64,000 bases of DNA from Iodobacter ciconiae. Lineage in GTDB: Bacteria; Pseudomonadota; Gammaproteobacteria; Burkholderiales; Chitinibacteraceae. The stretch is from the NCBI RefSeq assembly GCF_003952345.1, contig NZ_CP034433.1, positions 3,038,001 through 3,102,000 on the forward strand, given 5' to 3'. Both the position numbers and the translations under genes were made by a program. This document shows positions 53,801 to 61,164 of this stretch, one piece after another; position 1 is the first letter of the stretch, and the number at the start of each line of letters is the position of its first letter. The notes under the pieces are model-generated. The model was not told where the DNA came from and searched no databases. It saw only the letters and a list, made by a program, of their open reading frames with translations.

Positions 53801-56153
53801 TTTGCCCAAATTTACTGCCATGGATATTTCCGAGTCAGCAGATGAGTCTTCGTCACCATTGAGCAGCCTGCTGGATCAGCAGGCAGAAGATGTGGATGGC
53901 GGGGATGCTGTCAGCTTGCTGGACGTGGAGTCGCTCACCCCGTTTGAGCAGCTCATGGATAAGCACGATGTGCAGCGTAAATCCGAGCTGGATGCGCTGC
54001 AGGCTGATGATATTGATGAGCAGCTGTTGCCGGTATTTATCGAAGAAGCGGATGAGCTGATGCAACAGATCAGCAGCTCTTTACGTGGTTTGCGCTTGCC
54101 AGATGAAGTACAGAAAGAATCAGGCTCTCTGAAGCGGCTGCTGCATACGTTTAAAGGCAGTGCGCGGATGGCTGGCGCCATGCGTATGGGTGAGGTTGCT
54201 CACCAGATGGAAAGCCGTTTGCTGGCGGCAGGAAATCATTATTCTGCAGCGCTTCTGGATGCTCTGGATGCCGATTTTGATTTGATTCAATCGCTGGCAG
54301 ATGAATTAAAAGGTGTGAAGAAGCCTGCTCCGGTGGTGAAGTCGGTTGTGTCTGCGCCGGTCGAAGTGGAAAGCGGTACAACGATTCGTGTTAAATCCGA
54401 ATTAATGGATCAATTGGTCAATCAGGCCGGTGAGGTATCGATCGCCAGATCGCGGATCGAGGCCGAAATGATCACGATGAAAGCGTCTCTGCTTGATCTG
54501 ACAGAAAACGTGAATCGTTTACGCAGTCAGCTTAGAGAGATGGAAATTCAGGCTGAATCGCAAATGCAGGCGAAGATCCAGGATGGCCATGAGGCTAACT
54601 TTGATCCGCTGGAGTTCGATCGTTTTACCCGCTTGCAGGAAGTGACCCGTTTTATTGCCGAAAGTGTGAATGACGTGGCAACAATTCAGCAAAACTTGCT
54701 GAAAAACCACGATGATTCAACGGGAGCCCTGATGCAGCAGGCGCGCATGACTAAAGAGCTGCAACAAAGCTTGATGCGTGTGCGTATGGTACCGTTTAGT
54801 AGCTTGTCAGACCGTCTCTACCGTCTTACCCGGCAGACAGGTAAGGAAGTGGGTAAAAAGGTCAATCTGGAGCTGCATGGCGGCGGCGTAGAGGTAGACC
54901 GTGGCGTGTTAGATCAAATGATGTCGCCATTTGAGCATATGTTACGCAATGCGATTGACCATGGTCTGGAAAGCACCGAGCAGCGTATTGCGCTGGGTAA
55001 GCCAGAGTTTGGTGAAGTGCAGGTTGAAGTTCGCCAGGAAGGGAATGAGCTGGTTCTGTTGCTTAAAGACGATGGCAGGGGTCTGGATCTGGAGTCTTTA
55101 AAGGCCAAGGGAGTAGAAAAAGGCCTGTTGAGTCTTCAGGCAACCGATCAGATGGTTACCGAACTGATTTTTGAACCAGGTATCAGCACTGCCAGCTCGC
55201 TAACCGCACTCTCGGGTCGTGGTATTGGCATGGATGTGGTGAAGAACAAGCTGAGCGATCTGGGTGGGAGGATTGATGTCTCCAGCCAGGCTGGTGTAGG
55301 GACGACGTTTACTATTTACCTACCTCTGACACTAGCTGTGACTCAGGTTGTATTGGTAAAAGCGGGCGGGGAACAGTTTGCCATTCCTTCGGGAATGATT
55401 GAGCAGGTTCAGGAAATTAAACTTGGCGTTCTGGAGCGGCTTTACGAGAGTCGTTTCCAGGAGTGGATGGATTATCGCTACCCCTTCGCTTACCTGCCAA
55501 GGCTTTTAGGTGATGCTGTTTCCGTGCCGGAGCAAAAGCGTTATAACACCGTTATGCTGCTGCGTAGCGGTACCGGACGGATGGCATTGCATGTGGATGA
55601 GCTGGTGCGTAATCAGGAGGTTGTGGTGAAAACCATCGGCCCGCAGCTGGTGCGTATTCCCGGGGTAACCGGCGCAACGGTGCTGGGAAATGGTGATGTG
55701 GTGATGATTATGAATCCACTCTCCCTTCTGGCCCGGGGTGAAACACGTACTGTCGCTGCACAGCTGGTTCCCGAGGAGTTTAAAACGACCTCTCTGGTGA
55801 TGGTGGTGGATGATTCGCTCACGGTACGTAAAATTACCGGGCGCCTGTTGGCTCGTGAAGGCTTCCAGGTACTTACAGCTAAAGATGGTGTAGATGCGCT
55901 GCAGCAGCTTTCCGATGTGATTCCGGATGTGATGCTGGTTGATATTGAAATGCCGCGCATGGATGGTTTTGAGCTGACTCGTAATGTGCGGGCCAACGAG
56001 GGTACGCGGCAGATTCCTATCATTATGATTACTTCGCGCACCGCTGATAAACATAAGAACTACGCATTTGAACTGGGAGTTAATGCTTTTCTTGGTAAAC
56101 CCTATCAGGAAGAGGAGTTGCTTGATCAGATCCAAAGGTTCATTAAGTCTTAA
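50817..56153 (+). CDS. pilL: Chemosensory histidine kinase PilL/ChpA with multiple Hpt domains and a receiver
   Basis: 1778-residue CheA-like hybrid kinase of the type IV pilus system. Hpt-type histidines are seen at His53 (HQAHGAVQM, weak), His641 (RSFHTLKGSGRMVG, canonical), about His789 (AHTLGGIASTAG, diverged) and His1110 (LLHTFKGSARMAG, canonical). An acidic linker (about 850-1040) separates them. Then come the dimer/ATPase module (N box MLRNAIDHGLES near 1376; DDGRGLD; GRGIGMDVV), a CheW domain (about 1500-1640) and a receiver with Asp1664-Asp1665 region and phosphoacceptor near Asp1708 (LVDIEMPRMDG). It phosphorylates PilG and PilH. It ends with a strong terminator. Confidence 0.94.
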   Translation: MSAHTEFDLGSLVWVKSEIEQTLQKASQALAQFDETRDSALLKHARTFLHQAHGAVQMVELTGLARFCEEIEQTLAADEISSDTLVVIQKAIVEASRYLEQIAVGGPNQPLRLLASFKKMAALRQASESGSELFFPQLAELSLPKGLPARALAAHELGPFVRARRLRFEAVLLSWMAQDKAAAGVMAKNLAEIAATQSLAISRHFWWAAAGLLDGLSHRQGQAEPDVDLKQLVLRLNMQLRRLSDGSGKVAERLYRDILYALLMLDTRSPLALALRKSFALESLLPGADSDLLSPASEFRRSLARNLLDELDACKEIWGRVSSGQFERLSAFIGAFEPLAQRAEPLAISGLDNLWSAVSSSVHGLNQQAPSDENALEVATALLLIDNCLAIYPLVAEDFPIQVEAMCQRLLNPSSKNEVPHLDEVTRQAQERLLQAQLAHEMRSNLQAVEDILDTWFRQPDNGSELSKINPSLHQVMGALLMLEKLQAAALLQACQQRIEQLTQSELLLPAQEELELLAEGLSCLGFYIESIAQNRDEPASLLIMIDKLTGTARIDAVESELEQLEVEPQLDATDHVLPVQAVIDPSRPLPATDEAVDAELLEVFLEEATEVLASIAEQILVCRRAPHDREALTVLRRSFHTLKGSGRMVGLNHIAQVAWAMEQLLSKLMQIEKAASLELLQLLTQAHTAFSGWVQQLSREGVAQVEGSDLIAVAEQLRVQLDTVASVPDESISVSQEGEQGASDEVVIGTVTVSASLFSLFCNEAAQYLLTLKGGKSSPPSSYLLAAHTLGGIASTAGFRSLGELAYTLEHAVQRLGEVVIGQEPVLDSAVARIGSMLESIFAREAPGFAEAEILALQSLQAKTYEISLDETPEVAAVELEMPESSICLPEQELAPELSLDEPTGIAEFETMLDLSVTAEDEFLVLHEEVEREAPAEDLTAECSTEVVKPEEPIEAFSSFDHLLDQQDEAERAETLGGQVEAVFDGSAFEPQADLPKFTAMDISESADESSSPLSSLLDQQAEDVDGGDAVSLLDVESLTPFEQLMDKHDVQRKSELDALQADDIDEQLLPVFIEEADELMQQISSSLRGLRLPDEVQKESGSLKRLLHTFKGSARMAGAMRMGEVAHQMESRLLAAGNHYSAALLDALDADFDLIQSLADELKGVKKPAPVVKSVVSAPVEVESGTTIRVKSELMDQLVNQAGEVSIARSRIEAEMITMKASLLDLTENVNRLRSQLREMEIQAESQMQAKIQDGHEANFDPLEFDRFTRLQEVTRFIAESVNDVATIQQNLLKNHDDSTGALMQQARMTKELQQSLMRVRMVPFSSLSDRLYRLTRQTGKEVGKKVNLELHGGGVEVDRGVLDQMMSPFEHMLRNAIDHGLESTEQRIALGKPEFGEVQVEVRQEGNELVLLLKDDGRGLDLESLKAKGVEKGLLSLQATDQMVTELIFEPGISTASSLTALSGRGIGMDVVKNKLSDLGGRIDVSSQAGVGTTFTIYLPLTLAVTQVVLVKAGGEQFAIPSGMIEQVQEIKLGVLERLYESRFQEWMDYRYPFAYLPRLLGDAVSVPEQKRYNTVMLLRSGTGRMALHVDELVRNQEVVVKTIGPQLVRIPGVTGATVLGNGDVVMIMNPLSLLARGETRTVAAQLVPEEFKTTSLVMVVDDSLTVRKITGRLLAREGFQVLTAKDGVDALQQLSDVIPDVMLVDIEMPRMDGFELTRNVRANEGTRQIPIIMITSRTADKHKNYAFELGVNAFLGKPYQEEELLDQIQRFIKS

Positions 56154-56251
56154 GCCAGCATGGCTGTAGCGGTTTATTTGCAGGCGAAATTTAAAAATGC
56201 TGCATATCGCTCAGATACATATTACCAAATAGGCTAAATATTTTTATGAAG

Positions 56252-56292
56252 GCCCGCTCGTTTTTTTCGAAAAACGCCGCGGGCATTTTTTT
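56252..56292 (+). terminator. Terminator after pilL
   Basis: GCCCGC at 56252-56257 pairs with GCGGGC at 56279-56284, enclosing a CGTTTTT/AAAAACG inner stem, followed by seven T's. The rest of the gap to 56538 (about 245 bases) is AT-rich with no gene; an 83-codon frame across it overlaps the terminator and is not called. Confidence 0.9.
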
Positions 56293-56538
56293 GGGCGTTG
56301 TACGTCTAATTAATGTCATATGTCAAACATTTGCTACTAACAGGGGCTTTCCATCCTTGTTTCACTTATTATTTTTTTTCTCAAGAAAAGCATACTCAGC
56401 GCTGCTCATAGGTGGCTGTGTCTGCAATTTATCCCTTATTGTAAAAGTTTTTCAAACACATAAAATTAGCAAAGTCTTATATTGTAGTGCCGCCTAGGTA
56501 AGTCTATTTATTTCATCAATCACAAACAGGGTCTGAAA

Positions 56539-57330
56539 ATGAATAAATTTTTGCTTGCGATATTATGTGCGTTTAGCAGCCTGCTCTCTCATGCTGATTT
56601 GCTGGATACAATTAAGGCACGTGGGACCTTGGTTGCCGGAGTACGGGCAGATATTCCTCCCTTTGGGCAAAGAAATAAAAATGGCACCATTTCTGGTTAC
56701 GATGTCGATTTTGCCGGTGCAATTGCCAGGAAGTTGGGTGTGAAGCTGGTTGTGCAGGATTTAGATCCAAATGAGCGTATTTCTTCGGTTAAAACCGGAA
56801 AAATTGATGTTTTAGTTGCTACTTTCACGAAAACTGCAGAGCGTGAACGCGAAGTCAATTGTAGCTACGGGTATTTTGTTGCAGCGCAAAAGGTCCTGGC
56901 AGGGAAAGGAAAGTTTCCTTCTCCCGAGTCTTTGGCTAATGCCAGTATTGGCGCGATGCGCGGTACAACTGGTTTGGATTTGGTTCGTAAACAATATCCT
57001 AAGGCAACCGTGGTTGTCTTTGACGATATTCCCGAGGCTGTACGTTCCTTAGAAAATGGGAAAATTGATGCAGTAGTCGATGATGAGCCTGCTCTGGTAC
57101 GTCCTTTGAGCAAAATGACGAATAAAGCTCAATTTGAATTATCAAATTATGCCAATGCGATCGAGGTTTACGCTCTTGCGATTAAGCTGGGTGAAAAACG
57201 TTTTATGGATCTGATTAATGAGGCGCTTCTTGAAATGGAAAACAACGGAGAAGCAGAAAGGATTTTTAATCAGTGGTTTGGGCCACAAACGCTAACACCA
57301 TTTCCACGTACATTCAGAATTGGTGGTTAA
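56539..57330 (+). CDS. Amino-acid ABC transporter substrate-binding protein
   Basis: 263 residues, family 3 periplasmic binding protein. Signal peptide 1-19 (LAILCAFSSLLSHA), then DTIKARGTLVAGVRADIPPF, GYDVDFAGAIARKLGVKL and AVRSLENGKIDAVVDDEPAL, typical for polar or basic amino-acid binders. No permease or ATPase genes are adjacent, so it must work with a transporter elsewhere. The pilL terminator upstream and a hairpin downstream make it monocistronic. Confidence 0.88.
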   Translation: MNKFLLAILCAFSSLLSHADLLDTIKARGTLVAGVRADIPPFGQRNKNGTISGYDVDFAGAIARKLGVKLVVQDLDPNERISSVKTGKIDVLVATFTKTAEREREVNCSYGYFVAAQKVLAGKGKFPSPESLANASIGAMRGTTGLDLVRKQYPKATVVVFDDIPEAVRSLENGKIDAVVDDEPALVRPLSKMTNKAQFELSNYANAIEVYALAIKLGEKRFMDLINEALLEMENNGEAERIFNQWFGPQTLTPFPRTFRIGG

Positions 57331-57395
57331 TCTAATGCCATCAGGTATTAAAAGATTTTTATGATGAGGAGATTATCAGAGGCAGTGGATCGATA

Positions 57396-57435
57396 GAAAA
57401 GCATTTAGCCCAATCTGCGGATTGGGCTAAATGCT
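57396..57435 (-). terminator. Terminator between the binding-protein gene and tRNA-Lys
   Basis: A perfect 15-bp stem (57400-57414 with 57421-57435, containing AGCATTTAGCCCAAT) and a six-base loop, with T's on the minus strand after it. It lies ten bases beyond the tRNA-Lys 3' end and can serve both converging transcripts. Confidence 0.88.
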
Positions 57436-57444
57436 TTATATAGC

Positions 57445-57520
57445 TGGTGGGTCGTGCGGGATTCGAACCTGCGACAAACGGATTAAAAGTCCGCTGCTCT
57501 ACCAACTGAGCTAACGACCC
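57445..57520 (-). tRNA. tRNA-Lys (anticodon TTT)
   Basis: On the minus strand it reads GGGTCGTTAGCTCAG at the 5' end and ends with ACGACCC, A, CCA. The acceptor stem is 7 bp (57514-57520 with 57449-57455), the anticodon TTT lies at 57485-57487, and the T arm contains GGTTCGAATCC. CCA is encoded. Confidence 0.97.
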
Positions 57521-58072
57521 GCTCTAAAGAGATGCGGATTATAGCTTATATTTCCCTAGTGTCAAACAAATTTAGAAAATATTTTTGAGTTACGCTTACA
57601 AGGCTCGCTTCTGCTTACTTAAAGATTTTAAGTATAAAAATTAAGTTAATTTAGCTGAAAATAGGGTGGCGCTATGCCTTGAGCTGTAGAAGGAAAAATA
57701 GCGGAAGAAAATCTGTTCAATTACAGTTTGTTTATTAAGGCTTTGGATTTGCGATGTTAAATAAAAGTGCTTAGGAAAGCTCTGTACAAATATATTTTTA
57801 GCAAATTACACAGCTGTAAGTCGTTGATTTTTTTGTATGCTAATTCAGTTCTTTGATTCGTGCAAAGGCTCTGTTACCGAGTAAGCAAAGCATGGTCAAT
57901 TTAATCGTAAATAAATGTTGAATACAAATGAGCAATGGAAGTTGATCAGGTGTAGGTATCGTGATGGGGTGCATATACCGGACTATTGCTTTGAGTGTGT
58001 GAGCGATTTTGTTGATCTACTTTCAGGCTGTTTCGGATTCGGTATTAGTTATTTTAATTGGCTTATATCGCT
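57521..58072. other. 552-bp AT-rich gap, no gene recognised
   Basis: Markedly AT-rich with stops in all frames. It lies between tRNA-Lys and the transposase-HTH/zinc-ribbon gene, at the left edge of the accessory region. No attachment-site duplication of the tRNA 3' end was seen. It presumably holds the tRNA-Lys promoter at its left side. Confidence 0.5.
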
Positions 58073-59026
58073 CTAAGCACTCTTATACTTGATCCAAGCA
58101 GGGCTTCCAGGTCGGGTGATTTTCTCTATAGATGAGCACTGCTGGCACCAATGTCCTCTGCAAATATCTCTTGAATGAGCCTTCCATCTATGGCCACGCT
58201 GGCATTGCCAAAGTAAGCGCTCGTAAGCGTCATAACACTCAGATAAACAAACCCCTCCTCTTGCTTTTGCCAAGTCTTGCATCTTGGCCAGCGTTTTTTG
58301 ACGGCGGTCTTTAAAGCATTGCATGCAACCAAAGCCCGCTCTCACGCTATCGGGTCTGGCTGTAAATTCATGCCCATTTTTACAACGCCATGCAACAGCA
58401 GATTTACAGCCTTTATATTCAATCGTCAGACATTGCCAGCCGCGTGCAGCAGCTATTTTTTTGATCTTTTCTAAATCACGCTGCCTTTGTTCATGCTTAG
58501 CGCAAATAAGGCAAAATTTCCCTGCAATTAAATGACTGGGATAACATTGCCACTGATGCCCCTCGGCGCAGCGAACAGGCATTCTTGTCGATAAATTTAC
58601 ATAATGATTGGATAAGCACTCACCACCCCAAGCTTGTGCAATGCCTTGAATGGCCTCTAGGCTGAGTATTTTTTGCTTTTCAATTGTGGTGTGACTTCTT
58701 ACGGAGGCCTTCCAGCGCTTGATGGCCTTTTGCACTGCGCTGGGTAATAAGCTCCGTGCAGCTTGCAATGGTTTATTTGATTTATTGAGCGCTCGATCTT
58801 TTTTCTCTGCATTCGCCCGCTTTCTTCTCAAAAGGGCTTCTGCATGGAGGTGTTTTTTTCTTTCCTCCATCATAGCGACATCCATACCGCTAAATTTCAT
58901 CCGCCACGTATAAAATGTAGCCGGGGAAATGCCATGCTGACGGTGCAGCTCTATAGCTGTAGTTCCTGCTTCACCTTGCTTCAGAACCGCCATGATAAAT
59001 TCAAATGAGTAGGTTTTTTTAGCCAT
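58073..59026 (-). CDS. Fusion of a transposase-type HTH with three zinc-ribbon repeats
   Basis: 317 residues. Residues 1-50 match the OrfA helix-turn-helix of IS3-family transposases (FEFIMAVLKQGEAGTTAIEL, HGISPATFYTWRMKFSGMDV). A basic linker (55-120) follows in place of the OrfA leucine zipper. Then three repeats of about 60 residues: Cys137/Cys153/His157/Cys172/Cys175; Cys199/Cys215/His219/Cys234/Cys237; Cys260/Cys275/His279/Cys294/Cys297. Each has the pattern (A-x-GG-x-CLS...W-x-C-x2-GH-x-W...G-x-x-C-x2-C), a zinc-ribbon type repeat found in scattered bacterial and viral proteins. No catalytic OrfB is nearby. Probably a DNA-binding protein built from a captured transposase domain; function unknown. 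Confidence 0.75.
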   Translation of the reverse strand: MAKKTYSFEFIMAVLKQGEAGTTAIELHRQHGISPATFYTWRMKFSGMDVAMMEERKKHLHAEALLRRKRANAEKKDRALNKSNKPLQAARSLLPSAVQKAIKRWKASVRSHTTIEKQKILSLEAIQGIAQAWGGECLSNHYVNLSTRMPVRCAEGHQWQCYPSHLIAGKFCLICAKHEQRQRDLEKIKKIAAARGWQCLTIEYKGCKSAVAWRCKNGHEFTARPDSVRAGFGCMQCFKDRRQKTLAKMQDLAKARGGVCLSECYDAYERLLWQCQRGHRWKAHSRDICRGHWCQQCSSIEKITRPGSPAWIKYKSA

Positions 59027-59139
59027 GAATAAGCAATTTAGAGAGTGTGGATAGGGGGCCGCTAAATGTGTGCTTGTTTTATGAGAAACAAGCTATGCAA
59101 ATACAGTTTCAGGTTTGCATTGCCAAGTTTCAGATTTAT

Positions 59140-59403
59140 TTAAGACTTACCATTATTAGAAATGCTTGAAATCAGCACTGCCCCGCAGCTGGTTTTATGC
59201 CCCTCATAAGCCACGGGGATACCATCAATCGTGTCGTCAGGATCGCCTTCTACGATCACACAAACACCATGCCCCGGCAGCGGGCATGTGCAAGAATCGC
59301 CTTTACGTGCTACGCGTAAACCATTAATAGTCACGGTAGCACTACCACTAATCACTTTACCACCGTGGCTGGTGTCCGAACCTTCAACAATGACATTGGG
59401 CAT
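59140..59403 (-). CDS. PAAR-domain spike-tip protein (T6SS)
   Basis: 87 residues from the ATG chosen (frame opens at 59418). PNVIVEGSDTSHGGKVISGS and VTINGLRVARKGDSCTCPLP, then VAYEGHKTSCGAVLISS, form the three beta-hairpin repeats of the PAAR cone. Zinc ligands are probably His13, a cysteine in SCTC, His69 and Cys73. PAAR proteins cap the VgrG trimer and sharpen the type VI needle. It is the last gene of the vgrG-tle3-tla3-PAAR unit, about 110 bases after tla3. Confidence 0.92.
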   Translation of the reverse strand: MPNVIVEGSDTSHGGKVISGSATVTINGLRVARKGDSCTCPLPGHGVCVIVEGDPDDTIDGIPVAYEGHKTSCGAVLISSISNNGKS

Positions 59404-59514
59404 GTTATTTACTTTCAAATTGAATTGATAAGTCAGCCAAAAATCCTGTTTGCAAGCCCAGACCGGGCCGTTAGGTACTTATGTGGAAGCCTGGTCTGGC
59501 AAGCGAAAGATGCT

Positions 59515-61164
59515 TTACATCACCCTGCTAACAAATGGGTCAGGATCATTGGCGCGATTAGTATTGTAGGGATTAGGCTTGTTCTTGGCTTTTTCTGCGG
59601 CAGTAGGAGGCGAGATCATGATGATGCTGGCCCGTTCTGGCTGACGCAGGTTAACCGTGGCACTGACGCCACCCTTGTGATAGCTACGCATTGTGCCTAA
59701 GCCCAGCTGCACGAATGGGGATGAAACGCCGGTATTGCCGATGCGTTGGCTTAGGTTGTAGCTATAGGCCGCATCGCTGAAATCCAGTGGCTGCGGGGTG
59801 CTTTCCATACTCATCGCACGGGAGAAAGGAATCACCTGTTTGCTGTCTGCACCGGTATCGTAAAACAACCACTGTGGCACACTGCCATCTGGCAAAGTAG
59901 CCAGTGCCTGTTGCCAGCCTGTTGCGATGGCAGCAGCTTTAGCGGCGTCGTTTTTACCTTTCAAATCAATTTCTACGGGGCGATGTAAATGGCCGACGAT
60001 GGGTGCACGGTCGTATTCGTCTTCGATCTGCCATTTAGTCCAGCGTACCGGCAGCCAAGGCGTAGCTTTAAAGCCTGCTTTACCCGCATTCCAGAAGGGA
60101 ATCATTCCGCCCTGAGAGGCATTAGGATCGATCTGGTTGATCAGTGTTTTAACCTTCTCATTCCAGTAAGTAGTCGGCATGGTGTCGAAAGCTTTTGGCG
60201 TGCTTATGCGATAAGTGTCTTTCTGATCCCAGTAAAAATTCCATAATTTAATAATGTCGTACTGGGTTTTATCCATATTGATATTGTAAGGTACATCAAC
60301 CGCATAGGGGCGAAGGTACTGATCTACACGATCACTACGAGTGAGCAGGATGGCGACGATGGAATCGGGCTGATTAGGCACAAAATGAGCATCTTTTATT
60401 CTGTCTTTGAGTTCTGCGGTACTCACACTTAAAAGGAGGATGGCAGGCAGCTCTGGATTATCATCAAAATACTGAAAGGCCTGCTGCACCAGTTTGTCGC
60501 TACCTTCCCCCTGATGTGCGCCTAAAGCAGTAAACATGTGGATGCCCAAGCCTGAGCCATTTTCAGCCCATAAAATGCTATTAATTCCCATGCCTGTTGA
60601 GTCTGCTACCAAAGCAGGAATAGGCCAGCGCTCTACCCAGAAGCGCAGAGCGTTTTCAAATGCATTATTAGCGCGTTTATCTGTTTGTAAATCTCGAGTC
60701 TCTCCTGCCCATTCATAATCATCAGGATTTTGCGACAGCATACTTTTAAGCGGGTGGTTGGTTTTATCCAGCTGCTTCCAGATTGCCATTTGCCGAAAAC
60801 GCTCAACCGTAATCCCCACACTGCGAATCTCCAGCGAGAATTGTTGCTGGCTTTTTGCTTTAGCGGCTTCACTGGCCTTGGCTGCCGTAGCACGCTGCAG
60901 CAACTCTTGCTCTTGATTCTGTTTTAATTCCGCCGCTTCTACTTTGGCGCTCCCTAAGGCCCACTGGCCGGTAAAGAGCGAAAAGATAAAAATGAGTGGC
61001 GGCAATAGCCACCAACTTAGGCGTAGCAACATGGGGGTGGACTCCAAAGAAATAGCAGACGGGCGAATGATGGTTTCAAGCACCACAATCCAAATGGCAA
61101 AGCTGGCAAGCAGGAAGAGCAGCCAAGGCCGAATACGTGGTAAGGCAATACGGCGCAAACTCAT
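59515..61164 (-). CDS. tla3: DUF2875 protein, Tla3-like adaptor for a T6SS lipase
   Basis: 549 residues. Two hydrophobic N-terminal segments (about 13-30 and 46-66) and a charged coiled coil (75-110) precede a large globular domain (115-530) with FWVERWPIPALVADSTGMG, FYWDQKDTYRISTPKAFDT and PVEIDLKGKNDAAKAAAIAT. I recognise the overall pattern as DUF2875; in P. aeruginosa such a protein (Tla3) loads the lipase Tle3 on VgrG2b. Its start overlaps the lipase stop (ATGA), which supports a joint role. The family assignment is from memory of sequence style and gene order. Confidence 0.75.
   Translation of the reverse strand: MSLRRIALPRIRPWLLFLLASFAIWIVVLETIIRPSAISLESTPMLLRLSWWLLPPLIFIFSLFTGQWALGSAKVEAAELKQNQEQELLQRATAAKASEAAKAKSQQQFSLEIRSVGITVERFRQMAIWKQLDKTNHPLKSMLSQNPDDYEWAGETRDLQTDKRANNAFENALRFWVERWPIPALVADSTGMGINSILWAENGSGLGIHMFTALGAHQGEGSDKLVQQAFQYFDDNPELPAILLLSVSTAELKDRIKDAHFVPNQPDSIVAILLTRSDRVDQYLRPYAVDVPYNINMDKTQYDIIKLWNFYWDQKDTYRISTPKAFDTMPTTYWNEKVKTLINQIDPNASQGGMIPFWNAGKAGFKATPWLPVRWTKWQIEDEYDRAPIVGHLHRPVEIDLKGKNDAAKAAAIATGWQQALATLPDGSVPQWLFYDTGADSKQVIPFSRAMSMESTPQPLDFSDAAYSYNLSQRIGNTGVSSPFVQLGLGTMRSYHKGGVSATVNLRQPERASIIMISPPTAAEKAKNKPNPYNTNRANDPDPFVSRVM

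Noticed and set aside
55506-56135. 209-codon minus-strand frame opposite the end of pilL
   Set aside because: Antisense shadow of the CheW and receiver domains, which have intact motifs on the plus strand.
56246-56497. 83-codon frame after pilL
   Set aside because: It starts inside the pilL terminator hairpin, has no ribosome site and no recognisable family.
58073-59026. Complete IS3-family insertion sequence
   Set aside because: Only the OrfA-type HTH is present; there is no OrfB, no terminal inverted repeats and no target duplication were seen.
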